A model generated the notes under the pieces. It was not told the origin of the DNA. It saw only the letters and a program-made list of their open reading frames with translations, and ran no database searches. Source: Actinomycetes bacterium (GTDB taxonomy: Bacteria; Actinomycetota; Actinomycetes; Mycobacteriales; Mycobacteriaceae). From it: a DNA stretch of 6,828 bases. The position numbers and the translations under genes are program-made. Shown here one piece after another: positions 1-5,908 of this stretch (its first letter is position 1; each line of letters opens with the position of its first letter). The stretch is taken from the NCBI GenBank assembly GCA_023416315.1, contig JAEZIA010000361.1, positions 1-6,828 of the forward strand, in the 5' to 3' direction.

Positions 1-43
1 CTGCCGGCACGCCCACGACGGTAGTGCCTGTCGGTGCTCCGAC

Positions 44-49
44 TAATCT
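44..49 (+). promoter_or_regulatory. Candidate -10 element for leaderless uvrC mRNA
   Basis: The hexamer TAATCT fits the mycobacterial SigA-type -10 consensus TANNNT. It ends six bases before the GTG at 56, so transcription would begin on or next to the start codon and give a leaderless mRNA. No Shine-Dalgarno-like sequence precedes the GTG, which agrees. No good -35 is visible about 17 bases upstream, which is common in mycobacteria. The remaining upstream bases, 1-43, show nothing assignable. The promoter is inferred from pattern and spacing only. Confidence 0.6.
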
Positions 50-55
50 GGGAAC

Positions 56-2056
56 GTGCCAGATCCGTCGACGTACCGCCCGGCGCCCGGCTCGATTCCG
101 GTCGAACCGGGGGTCTACCGATTCCGCGATCAGCACGGACGAGTCATCTATGTCGGCAAGGCCAAAAGCCTGCGCCCCCGCCTGACGTCCTATTTTCAGG
201 ACATCTCGGCCCTGCATCCGCGGACCCGGCAGATGGTGACCACCGCGGCCAAGGTCGAGTGGACGGTGGTCAACACCGAGGTCGAGGCGCTACAGCTGGA
301 ATACAACTGGATCAAGGAGTTCGACCCGCGGTTCAACGTCCGCTATCGCGACGACAAGTCCTACCCGGTGCTGGCGGTCACCCTGGGCGAGGAGTACCCG
401 CGGCTGTCCGTCTACCGCGGGCCGCGCCGCAAGGGAGTCCGGTATTTCGGCCCGTACTCGCACGCCTGGGCCATCCGCGAGACCCTTGACCTGCTCACCC
501 GAGTGTTCCCCGCCCGAACCTGCTCGGCCGGAGTGTTCAAGCGGCACAGCCAGATCGAGCGGCCATGCCTGCTGGGCTACATCGACAAATGTTCGGCGCC
601 CTGCGTGGGCCGGGTCAGCGCCGAGGAACACCGCAAGATCGTGCTGGACTTCTGTGACTTCCTGTCCGGCAAGACCGACCGATTCGCCCGCGAGCTCGAA
701 CTCGAGATGAACGCGGCGTCGGCCGAACTGAACTTCGAACGGGCGGCGCGACTGCGTGACGACATCGGCGCGCTCAAGCGGGCACTGGAGAAGCAGGCTG
801 TGGTGCTCGGTGACGGCACCGATGCCGACGTCGTCGCGTTCGCCGACGACGACCTCGAGGCCGCCGTGCAGGTCTTCCACGTCCGCGGTGGCCGGGTGCG
901 CGGTCAGCGCGGCTGGGTCGTCGAAAAGCCCGGTGACCCAGGCGAATCCGGCGAGGCGCAGCTGGTCGAGCAATTCCTCACCCAGTTCTACGGCGAGCAG
1001 GCCGAATTGGGTGGCGCCGCAGACGAAGCCACCAATCCCGTGCCCCGCGAAGTGCTGGTGCCGTGCCTGCCGCCCAATGCCGACGAGCTGGCCGACTGGC
1101 TGTCGGGGCTGCGCGGTTCGCGGGTGGTGCTTCGGGTGCCGCGCCGCGGCGACAAGAAGGCACTGGCCGAGACCGTGCACCGCAACGCCAAGGAGGCGTT
1201 GCAGCAGCACAAGCTCAAACGTGCCGGTGACTTCACCGCCAGATCGGCTGCGCTGCAGAACATTCAGGAGTCACTCGGCTTGGCCGACGCACCGCTGCGC
1301 ATCGAATGCGTCGACATCAGCCATGTCCAGGGCACCGATGTGGTGGCCTCTCTGGTGGTGTTCGAGGACGGTCTGCCGCGCAAATCCGACTACCGGCACT
1401 TCGCGATCCGGGAGGCGGCGGGGGAGGGCCGCTCTGACGACGTCGCCTCGATCGCCGAGGTGACCCGCAGGCGCTTCGCCCGCCACGTCCACTCCCAGCA
1501 GCAGCCCCTCGACGAACTGGCTCCAGAAGGCAAGTCGCGCAAGTTCGCCTACCCGCCCAACCTCTACGTCGTCGACGGCGGCGCCCCTCAGGTCAACGCC
1601 GCCCAGGCGGTGCTCGACGATCTCGGGGTCACCGACGTCGCGGTGATCGGGCTGGCCAAGCGGCTCGAGGAGGTGTGGGTGCCCGCCGAGCCCGACCCGC
1701 TGATCCTGCCCCGCAACAGCGAGGGGCTCTATCTGCTTCAGCGGGTCCGCGACGAAGCGCACCGCTTCGCGATCACCTACCACCGCAGCAAGCGCTCCAA
1801 GCGGATGACGGCCTCGGCGCTGGATTCCGTGCCGGGCCTCGGCGAGATCCGGCGCAAGGCGCTGGTGACCCACTTCGGCTCGCTGGCCCGGCTGCGGCAG
1901 GCCAGTGTCGCCGAGATCACCTCGGTGCCCGGGATCGGGACCGCGACGGCCACCGCGGTGCTGGAAGCGCTGGGCGGGGCGGTCGATTCGCCGGGATCGG
2001 CTGCGCAGGACGAGTCCGTCGGCAAAGATCAGTCTGCTGAACAGGCGACGCGATGA
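56..2056 (+). CDS. uvrC: UvrC, excinuclease ABC subunit C
   Basis: Nuclease subunit of UvrABC nucleotide excision repair; in this family it cuts the damaged strand on both sides of a lesion after UvrB loading. The 666-residue protein shows the complete domain order. The GIY-YIG nuclease (about 15-97) has Tyr21, Tyr32-Val-Gly34, Arg42, Glu82 and Asn94, matching the family's catalytic set. A four-cysteine cluster follows (Cys156, 171, 179, 183), resembling the Fe-S ligands reported for E. coli UvrC. The UVR helical hairpin that contacts UvrB is at about 213-248. The RNase-H-like 5' nuclease shows Asp420 (VDISH), Asp461/462, Asp507 (VVDGG) and His569 (EAHRFAI). The tandem helix-hairpin-helix domain is at about 589-640. 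The last 25 or so residues are a variable polar tail. The GTG start gives the usual MPDPSTYRPAPGSIP opening and sits directly after a -10 hexamer. It is first in the operon, and its stop overlaps the rapZ start by four bases. Confidence 0.98.
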   Translation: MPDPSTYRPAPGSIPVEPGVYRFRDQHGRVIYVGKAKSLRPRLTSYFQDISALHPRTRQMVTTAAKVEWTVVNTEVEALQLEYNWIKEFDPRFNVRYRDDKSYPVLAVTLGEEYPRLSVYRGPRRKGVRYFGPYSHAWAIRETLDLLTRVFPARTCSAGVFKRHSQIERPCLLGYIDKCSAPCVGRVSAEEHRKIVLDFCDFLSGKTDRFARELELEMNAASAELNFERAARLRDDIGALKRALEKQAVVLGDGTDADVVAFADDDLEAAVQVFHVRGGRVRGQRGWVVEKPGDPGESGEAQLVEQFLTQFYGEQAELGGAADEATNPVPREVLVPCLPPNADELADWLSGLRGSRVVLRVPRRGDKKALAETVHRNAKEALQQHKLKRAGDFTARSAALQNIQESLGLADAPLRIECVDISHVQGTDVVASLVVFEDGLPRKSDYRHFAIREAAGEGRSDDVASIAEVTRRRFARHVHSQQQPLDELAPEGKSRKFAYPPNLYVVDGGAPQVNAAQAVLDDLGVTDVAVIGLAKRLEEVWVPAEPDPLILPRNSEGLYLLQRVRDEAHRFAITYHRSKRSKRMTASALDSVPGLGEIRRKALVTHFGSLARLRQASVAEITSVPGIGTATATAVLEALGGAVDSPGSAAQDESVGKDQSAEQATR

Positions 2057-2970
2057 CAGATCACAGCACAGGCGAGGACATGCGCACCGGCCAGAGTGGC
2101 GAAGATTCGGGCATCGACGTGGTGTTGGTGACGGGCCTGTCCGGGGCCGGTCGGGGCACCGCGGCCAAGGTGCTCGAAGACCTCGGCTGGTATGTGGCCG
2201 ACAACCTGCCGCCCGAGCTGATCGCGCGGATGGTCGACTTCGGTCTGGCCGCGGGATCCCGGATCACCCAACTGGCCGTGGTGATGGACGTGCGCTCGCG
2301 CGGGTTCACCGGCGACCTTGACTGGGTACGCAACGAGCTGGCCACCCGCAACATCCACCCGCGGGTGCTGTTCATGGAGGCTTCCGACGACATCCTGGTC
2401 CGCCGCTACGAGAACAATCGGCGCAGCCACCCGTTGCAGGGCAACCAGACCCTGGCGGAGGGCATCGCCGCCGAGCGCTCCATGCTGGCACCGGTGCGGG
2501 CGTCGGCGGATCTGATCATCGATACCTCGACGCTGGCAGTGCGCGAACTGCGGGAGAGCATCGAACGCGCCTTCGGCGGCGAGACCGTCGCCCAGACGTC
2601 CGTGACGGTCGAATCGTTCGGGTTCAAATACGGCCTGCCGATGGACGCCGACATGGTGATGGACGTCCGCTTCCTGCCCAACCCGCACTGGGTCGACGAG
2701 CTCCGCCCACACACCGGTCAGAACGCGGCGGTCCGCGACTACGTCCTGGGCCAACCCGGCGCCTCGGAGTTCCTGCAGACCTACCATCAGCTGCTGAGGT
2801 TGGTCGTCGACGGGTACACCCGGGAGGGGAAGCGCTACATGACCGTGGCCATCGGCTGCACCGGCGGCAAGCACCGCAGTGTCGCAATGGCCGAAGCGCT
2901 CGCCGGGCTGCTCGACCACCACGAACATCTGACGGTCCGCGTCCTGCACCGCGATCTGGGTCGCGAATGA
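2053..2970 (+). CDS. rapZ: RapZ (YvcJ) family nucleotide-binding protein
   Basis: Cytoplasmic P-loop protein of 305 residues. E. coli RapZ is an RNA-binding adaptor that senses glucosamine-6-phosphate and directs decay of the GlmZ small RNA; B. subtilis YvcJ hydrolyses nucleotides. No GlmZ system is known in mycobacteria, so the molecular role here is open. The Walker A loop is GLSGAGRGT (28-36), with Arg34 where most P-loops have Lys; other actinobacterial members as I recall them share this. It is followed by the family segment KVLEDLGWYVADNLPP. A Walker-B-like strand is at VVMDVRSR. The C-terminal domain carries GCTGGKHRS (268-276), the conserved sugar-phosphate/RNA-binding region. The ATG at 2053 forms an ATGA overlap with the uvrC stop and has no good ribosome site, suggesting coupled translation. 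An in-frame ATG at 2080 is possible, but its GAGGA lies only one base away. The first 20 or so residues are variable. Confidence 0.95.
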   Translation: MTDHSTGEDMRTGQSGEDSGIDVVLVTGLSGAGRGTAAKVLEDLGWYVADNLPPELIARMVDFGLAAGSRITQLAVVMDVRSRGFTGDLDWVRNELATRNIHPRVLFMEASDDILVRRYENNRRSHPLQGNQTLAEGIAAERSMLAPVRASADLIIDTSTLAVRELRESIERAFGGETVAQTSVTVESFGFKYGLPMDADMVMDVRFLPNPHWVDELRPHTGQNAAVRDYVLGQPGASEFLQTYHQLLRLVVDGYTREGKRYMTVAIGCTGGKHRSVAMAEALAGLLDHHEHLTVRVLHRDLGRE

Positions 2971-4028
2971 CGCGCATCGTCGCCCTCGGCGGTGGCCACG
3001 GGCTGTACGCGACGCTGTCCGCCGCCCGCCGGATCACCCACGACGTCACCGCGATCGTCACCGTGGCCGACGACGGCGGATCGTCCGGTCGGCTGCGCAG
3101 CGAACTCGACATCATTCCGCCGGGCGATCTGCGAATGGCGTTGGCGGCCTTGGCATCCGACAGTCCGCACGGCCGACTGTGGGCCACCATCATCCAGCAC
3201 CGGTTCGGCGGCAGCGGCGCGCTGGCGGGTCATCCGATCGGCAACCTGATGCTGGCCGGCCTCAACGAACTGCTGGCCGATCCGGTCGCCGCGCTCGACG
3301 AGCTGGGCCGGATCCTGGGCGTCAAGGGCCGAGTGCTGCCGATGTGCCCGATCGCATTGCAGATCGAAGCCGACGTCGCCGGACTGGAAGGCGACCCCCG
3401 GATGAGCCGGGTGATCCGCGGCCAGGTGGCGGTGGCCACCACGCCGGGCAAGGTCCGCCGGGTGCGGCTGCTCCCGGGTGATCCGCCGGCCACCCGCCAG
3501 GCGGTCGATGCCATCATGACCGCCGACCTGGTGGTGCTGGGGCCGGGCTCGTGGTTCACCAGTGTGATCCCGCACGTCCTGGTGCCGGATCTGGCGGTGG
3601 CGCTCAAGGAGACCACCGCGCGCCGCGCGCTGGTGCTCAACCTGGCCGCCGAGCCGGGGGAGACCGCAGGCTTCTCCGCCGAGCGGCATCTGCACGTTCT
3701 GGCTCAGCACGCGCCGGGCTTCTCGATCCACGAGATTGTGGTCGACGCCACCAGCGTCCCGTCTGACCGGGAGCGTGACCAACTTCGGCGTACCGCAAGC
3801 CTGCTGGATGCGTCAGTTCAGTTTGCCGACGTGTCCAGACCTGGTACACCTTTACATGACCCGGCGAGGCTGGCTGCAGCGCTTGACGGTGTGCGCACCC
3901 GGAACACGGTTCCGGCGCCGCCTTCCCCTCCATCGGCTGCGTCTGTGCAGGCTGGCGGAAGGCGACAGGGGGACGGGGTGCAGGGACCAACAGGCAACGG
4001 ACCGAGAGGTGACGACCCGTGGCGATGA
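2967..4028 (+). CDS. yvcK: YvcK/CuvA, CofD-like gluconeogenesis and cell-wall factor
   Basis: Protein of 353 residues in the UPF0052/CofD (2-phospho-L-lactate transferase-like) family. B. subtilis YvcK is needed for growth on gluconeogenic carbon, influences peptidoglycan synthase placement and binds UDP-GlcNAc. The mycobacterial orthologue is called CuvA (Rv1422) and affects nutrient use and wall homeostasis. Visible motifs are the N-terminal nucleotide loop ALGGGHGLYAT (6-16), VADDGGSSGRLR (33-44), PPGDLR (51-56), GHPIGNL (88-94) and LGPGSWFTSVIP (191-202). The core ends near residue 310. The tail is a Pro/Gly-rich low-complexity stretch ending RGDDPWR, the same kind of ending I recall for M. 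tuberculosis. Family members are reported targets of PASTA-type Ser/Thr kinases, and the tail holds several Thr and Ser, but no site can be assigned from sequence. Its ATG overlaps the rapZ stop (ATGA), and its end overlaps the whiA start. Confidence 0.95.
   Translation: MTRIVALGGGHGLYATLSAARRITHDVTAIVTVADDGGSSGRLRSELDIIPPGDLRMALAALASDSPHGRLWATIIQHRFGGSGALAGHPIGNLMLAGLNELLADPVAALDELGRILGVKGRVLPMCPIALQIEADVAGLEGDPRMSRVIRGQVAVATTPGKVRRVRLLPGDPPATRQAVDAIMTADLVVLGPGSWFTSVIPHVLVPDLAVALKETTARRALVLNLAAEPGETAGFSAERHLHVLAQHAPGFSIHEIVVDATSVPSDRERDQLRRTASLLDASVQFADVSRPGTPLHDPARLAAALDGVRTRNTVPAPPSPPSAASVQAGGRRQGDGVQGPTGNGPRGDDPWR
4005..4012 (+). promoter_or_regulatory. whiA ribosome binding site
   Basis: AGAGGTGA lies inside the end of yvcK and includes a perfect AGGTGA match to the complement of the 16S rRNA 3' end. 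It stands six bases before the GTG at 4019 and twelve before the alternative ATG at 4025. It therefore favours the GTG. It is the only clear Shine-Dalgarno sequence in the four-gene operon. Confidence 0.6.
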
Positions 4029-5002
4029 CTGCCGAGGTGAAGGACGAACTCAGCAGGCTGGTCGTCAACTCCGTGAGTGCCCGCCGTGCCGAGGTGGCCT
4101 CCCTGCTGCGCTTCGCGGGCGGACTGCACATCGTGTCCGGCCGGGTGGTCGTCGAGGCCGAGGTGGATCTCGGCATCATCGCCCGCAGGCTGCGCAAGGA
4201 TATCTACGACCTGTACGGCTACAACGCCGTGGTGCATGTGCTCTCGGCCAGTGGCATCCGCAAGAGCACCCGGTATCTGGTGCGGGTCGCCAAGGACGGT
4301 GAGGCGCTGGCCCGCCAGACCGGGCTGCTCGACATGCGCGGCAGGCCGGTGCGCGGGCTGCCCGCCCAGGTGGTCGGCGGCAGCGTTGGCGACGCGGAGG
4401 CGGCGTGGCGTGGTGCCTTCCTCGCGCACGGCTCGCTGACCGAGCCGGGACGTTCGTCGGCACTCGAAGTCAGTTGTCCCGGACCGGAAGCCGCGCTGGC
4501 ACTGGTCGGCGCCGCCCGGCGGCTCGGGGTCAGCGCAAAGGCGCGGGAGGTGCGGGGCACAGACCGGGTCGTCGTGCGCGACGGCGAGGCCATCGGTGCG
4601 CTGCTGACCCGGATGGGCGCCCAGGACACCAGGCTCACCTGGGAGGAGCGGCGGATGCGCCGCGAGGTGCGTGCCACCGCCAATCGGCTGGCCAACTTCG
4701 ACGACGCGAACCTGCGTCGCTCGGCCCGCGCCGCGGTGGCGGCCGCCGCCCGCGTCGAGCGGGCCCTGGAGATCTTGGCCGACACCGTGCCCGACCATCT
4801 GGCCGCCGCGGGCCGGCTTCGGGTCGAGCACCGTCAGGCGTCGCTGGAGGAGCTGGGCCGGCTTGCCGACCCGCCGATGACCAAAGATGCTGTGGCGGGC
4901 CGTATTCGGCGGTTGCTTTCGATGGCCGACCGCAAGGCCAAGCAGGACGGCATCCCCGACACCGAGTCGGCCGTCACGCCGGATCTGCTGGAAGACGCCT
5001 AA
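4019..5002 (+). CDS. whiA: WhiA, sporulation/division transcription regulator
   Basis: DNA-binding protein of 327 residues. In Streptomyces, WhiA works with WhiB to switch on division genes such as ftsZ and ftsW during sporulation; it is also conserved in non-sporulating mycobacteria. The N-terminal two-thirds is a degenerate LAGLIDADG homing-endonuclease fold. Its second LAGLIDADG-like helix is visible as GAFLAHGS (132-139), without the usual acidic catalytic pair, consistent with a non-cutting scaffold. The long basic/Ala helix RRSARAAVAAAARVERALE leads into the C-terminal helix-turn-helix (about 274-310, ASLEELGRLADPPMTKDAV then GRIRRLLSMAD). The start is uncertain by two codons. GTG at 4019 has the better-placed ribosome site, whereas ATG at 4025 would give 325 residues and the same ATGA overlap seen at the other operon junctions. 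It is the last gene of the operon; its TAA interlocks with the opposing gene's TAG. Confidence 0.97.
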   Translation: MAMTAEVKDELSRLVVNSVSARRAEVASLLRFAGGLHIVSGRVVVEAEVDLGIIARRLRKDIYDLYGYNAVVHVLSASGIRKSTRYLVRVAKDGEALARQTGLLDMRGRPVRGLPAQVVGGSVGDAEAAWRGAFLAHGSLTEPGRSSALEVSCPGPEAALALVGAARRLGVSAKAREVRGTDRVVVRDGEAIGALLTRMGAQDTRLTWEERRMRREVRATANRLANFDDANLRRSARAAVAAAARVERALEILADTVPDHLAAAGRLRVEHRQASLEELGRLADPPMTKDAVAGRIRRLLSMADRKAKQDGIPDTESAVTPDLLEDA

Positions 5003-5658
5003 TCCCGAGCTTTCTTCTCCACGTAGGCCTTGAGCTCGGCGGACAGCGCATCGGCTGCCCGCAGCCGGGGGAGCAGGGTGGGGTCCGACATCCGGGCGCG
5101 GAAGACCAGACCGATCGTCACGTCGTGGTCGGGCCGGTCCTCGATCACGATCGCGTCACCGGCGCGGACCGTGCCTGGGGTGATAACCCGCAGGTACGCA
5201 CCGGGTTTGCCGGCGTCGGTGAAGGTTTTGATCCAGCCGGGGATGTCGAGGAACGCCGAGAAGGTGCGGCACGGCGTGCGCGGCGCGGTGACTTCCAGCA
5301 GCAGTCCGTCGGTGCCGACCCGCCAGCGTTCGCCGATCAGCGCAGTGGTGACGTCGACGCCGGAGGTGGTGAGGTTCTCGCCGAACATGCCGTCGGCGAG
5401 CGGGCGTTCCAGCCGCGCCGCCCACTCGTCGAGGTCCTCGCGGGCATAGGTGTAGACGGCCTGGTCGTCGCCGCCATGCAACTTCTGGTTCCCGATCGTG
5501 TCGCCGCCCAGGCCGCTGCCCAGCCCGCCGCGCATCGGCCCCGGTGCGCGCACCTCGACAGGATCGGCGGTGGCCGCCTTGTCGATACCCGTCCGCCGGG
5601 ACGGCTTGTCGGGGTTAGCACGGACCCTGGCCAGATTGACCGACAGCACACTTGCCAC
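4999..5658 (-). CDS. MOSC-domain protein (YiiM-like)
   Basis: Soluble protein of 219 residues with a MOSC (molybdenum cofactor sulfurase C-terminal) domain over most of its length. The domain is a beta-barrel that in relatives carries sulfur or binds molybdenum cofactor through a conserved cysteine. Seen here are an HGG segment (61-63), GENLTT (93-98) and the cysteine motif TPCRTF with Cys130. The E. coli relative YiiM takes part in molybdenum-cofactor-dependent detoxification of N-hydroxylated bases; the substrate here is unknown. Three GTG codons lie near the start. I chose 5658 because it gives the family-like opening MASVLSVNLARVRANPDK and lies six bases after a TACGCT hexamer on this strand. 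GTG at 5664 would add two residues but abuts that hexamer. There is no signal peptide. It is convergent with whiA, with a four-base overlap, and divergent from the solute-binding gene. Confidence 0.88.
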   Translation of the reverse strand: MASVLSVNLARVRANPDKPSRRTGIDKAATADPVEVRAPGPMRGGLGSGLGGDTIGNQKLHGGDDQAVYTYAREDLDEWAARLERPLADGMFGENLTTSGVDVTTALIGERWRVGTDGLLLEVTAPRTPCRTFSAFLDIPGWIKTFTDAGKPGAYLRVITPGTVRAGDAIVIEDRPDHDVTIGLVFRARMSDPTLLPRLRAADALSAELKAYVEKKARD

Positions 5659-5664
5659 CAGCAC

Positions 5665-5670
5665 AGCGTA
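5665..5670 (-). promoter_or_regulatory. Candidate -10 element for the MOSC gene
   Basis: On the minus strand this reads TACGCT, matching TANNNT. The GTG chosen as the MOSC start (5658-5656) lies six bases downstream, so a leaderless transcript is possible. No Shine-Dalgarno sequence is visible before any candidate GTG in this region. No -35 is recognised. Confidence 0.45.
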
Positions 5671-5686
5671 ATGGGAGCGCGGCCGT

Positions 5687-5800
5687 CGAACCGAGGCGCT
5701 GCTCGCTCAAAGTGTCCGGCCCGACGAAATCCTGATCGCCGACGGCGGACCCACCGACGTGACAGCGGAAAAGCTTTGTGCCGCCTACGGTTTCGCTCCG
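5687..5800 (+). pseudogene. Possible relic of a family-2 glycosyltransferase
   Basis: In the frame shared with the downstream solute-binding gene, this stretch translates to text resembling the GT2 nucleotide-sugar-binding region. It contains TEALLAQSVRPDEILIADGG followed by PTDVTAEKL. GT2 enzymes typically show a Gln-x-x-xPDEI-[hydrophobic]-D-[DG]-GSTDGT pattern here. The preceding beta-strand (VSVVIPT-like) is missing in all three plus frames, and an in-frame TAA lies at 5669-5671, so the reading frame opens only just before the match. After about residue Leu of TAEKL the similarity fades into hydrophobic, uninformative sequence. If real, it is the remnant of a gene that lost its 5' end where the MOSC gene now begins. 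The match is about 30 residues, read by eye, and could be chance in a long GC-rich open frame. Confidence 0.35.
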
Positions 5801-5895
5801 CCACCGGTCGTGGTCCCGGTGTTGGTGGTGATCGCAGGCAAGCTCGTGATCGACATGGTGTCGGTGCGCACCGGTGGGGCCGCCACAGCAGGGGC

Positions 5896-5901
5896 TAGCG
5901 T
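5896..5901 (+). promoter_or_regulatory. Candidate -10 element for the solute-binding gene
   Basis: TAGCGT matches TANNNT and ends seven bases before the ATG at 5909, the spacing expected for a leaderless transcript. The seven intervening bases contain no ribosome site. No convincing -35 is seen about 17 bases upstream (GGTGGG-like). Together with the family-like N-terminus at 5909, this supports that start over the in-frame GTG at 5759. Confidence 0.55.
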
Positions 5902-5908
5902 TTGTGGC

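Noticed and set aside
290..1210. Long open frame on the minus strand inside uvrC
   Set aside because: It lies fully within a gene with complete UvrC domains; long antisense frames are normal in GC-rich coding DNA, and the translation (Gln/His/Val-rich) resembles no family.
2029..2949. 306-codon minus-strand frame opposite rapZ
   Set aside because: It mirrors rapZ almost exactly, and its product is typical shadow-frame composition with no domain.
3800..3860. AT-richer patch near the end of yvcK, considered as an internal whiA promoter
   Set aside because: There are TTGCCG-like and TACACC-like strings at a plausible distance, but the latter does not fit TANNNT, and the patch is coding sequence conserved in the family (ADVSRPGTPLHDP).
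4019..5002. Active homing endonuclease or intein at the LAGLIDADG-like region
   Set aside because: The architecture (degenerate LAGLIDADG plus C-terminal helix-turn-helix) and gene context are those of WhiA; the catalytic acidic residues are not apparent, and there are no intein splice motifs.
5759..5908. N-terminal 50-residue extension of the solute-binding protein from an upstream GTG
   Set aside because: The solute-binding fold begins exactly at the ATG at 5909, which follows a -10 hexamer. The extension overlaps the glycosyltransferase-like relic and has no ribosome site or proper signal peptide.
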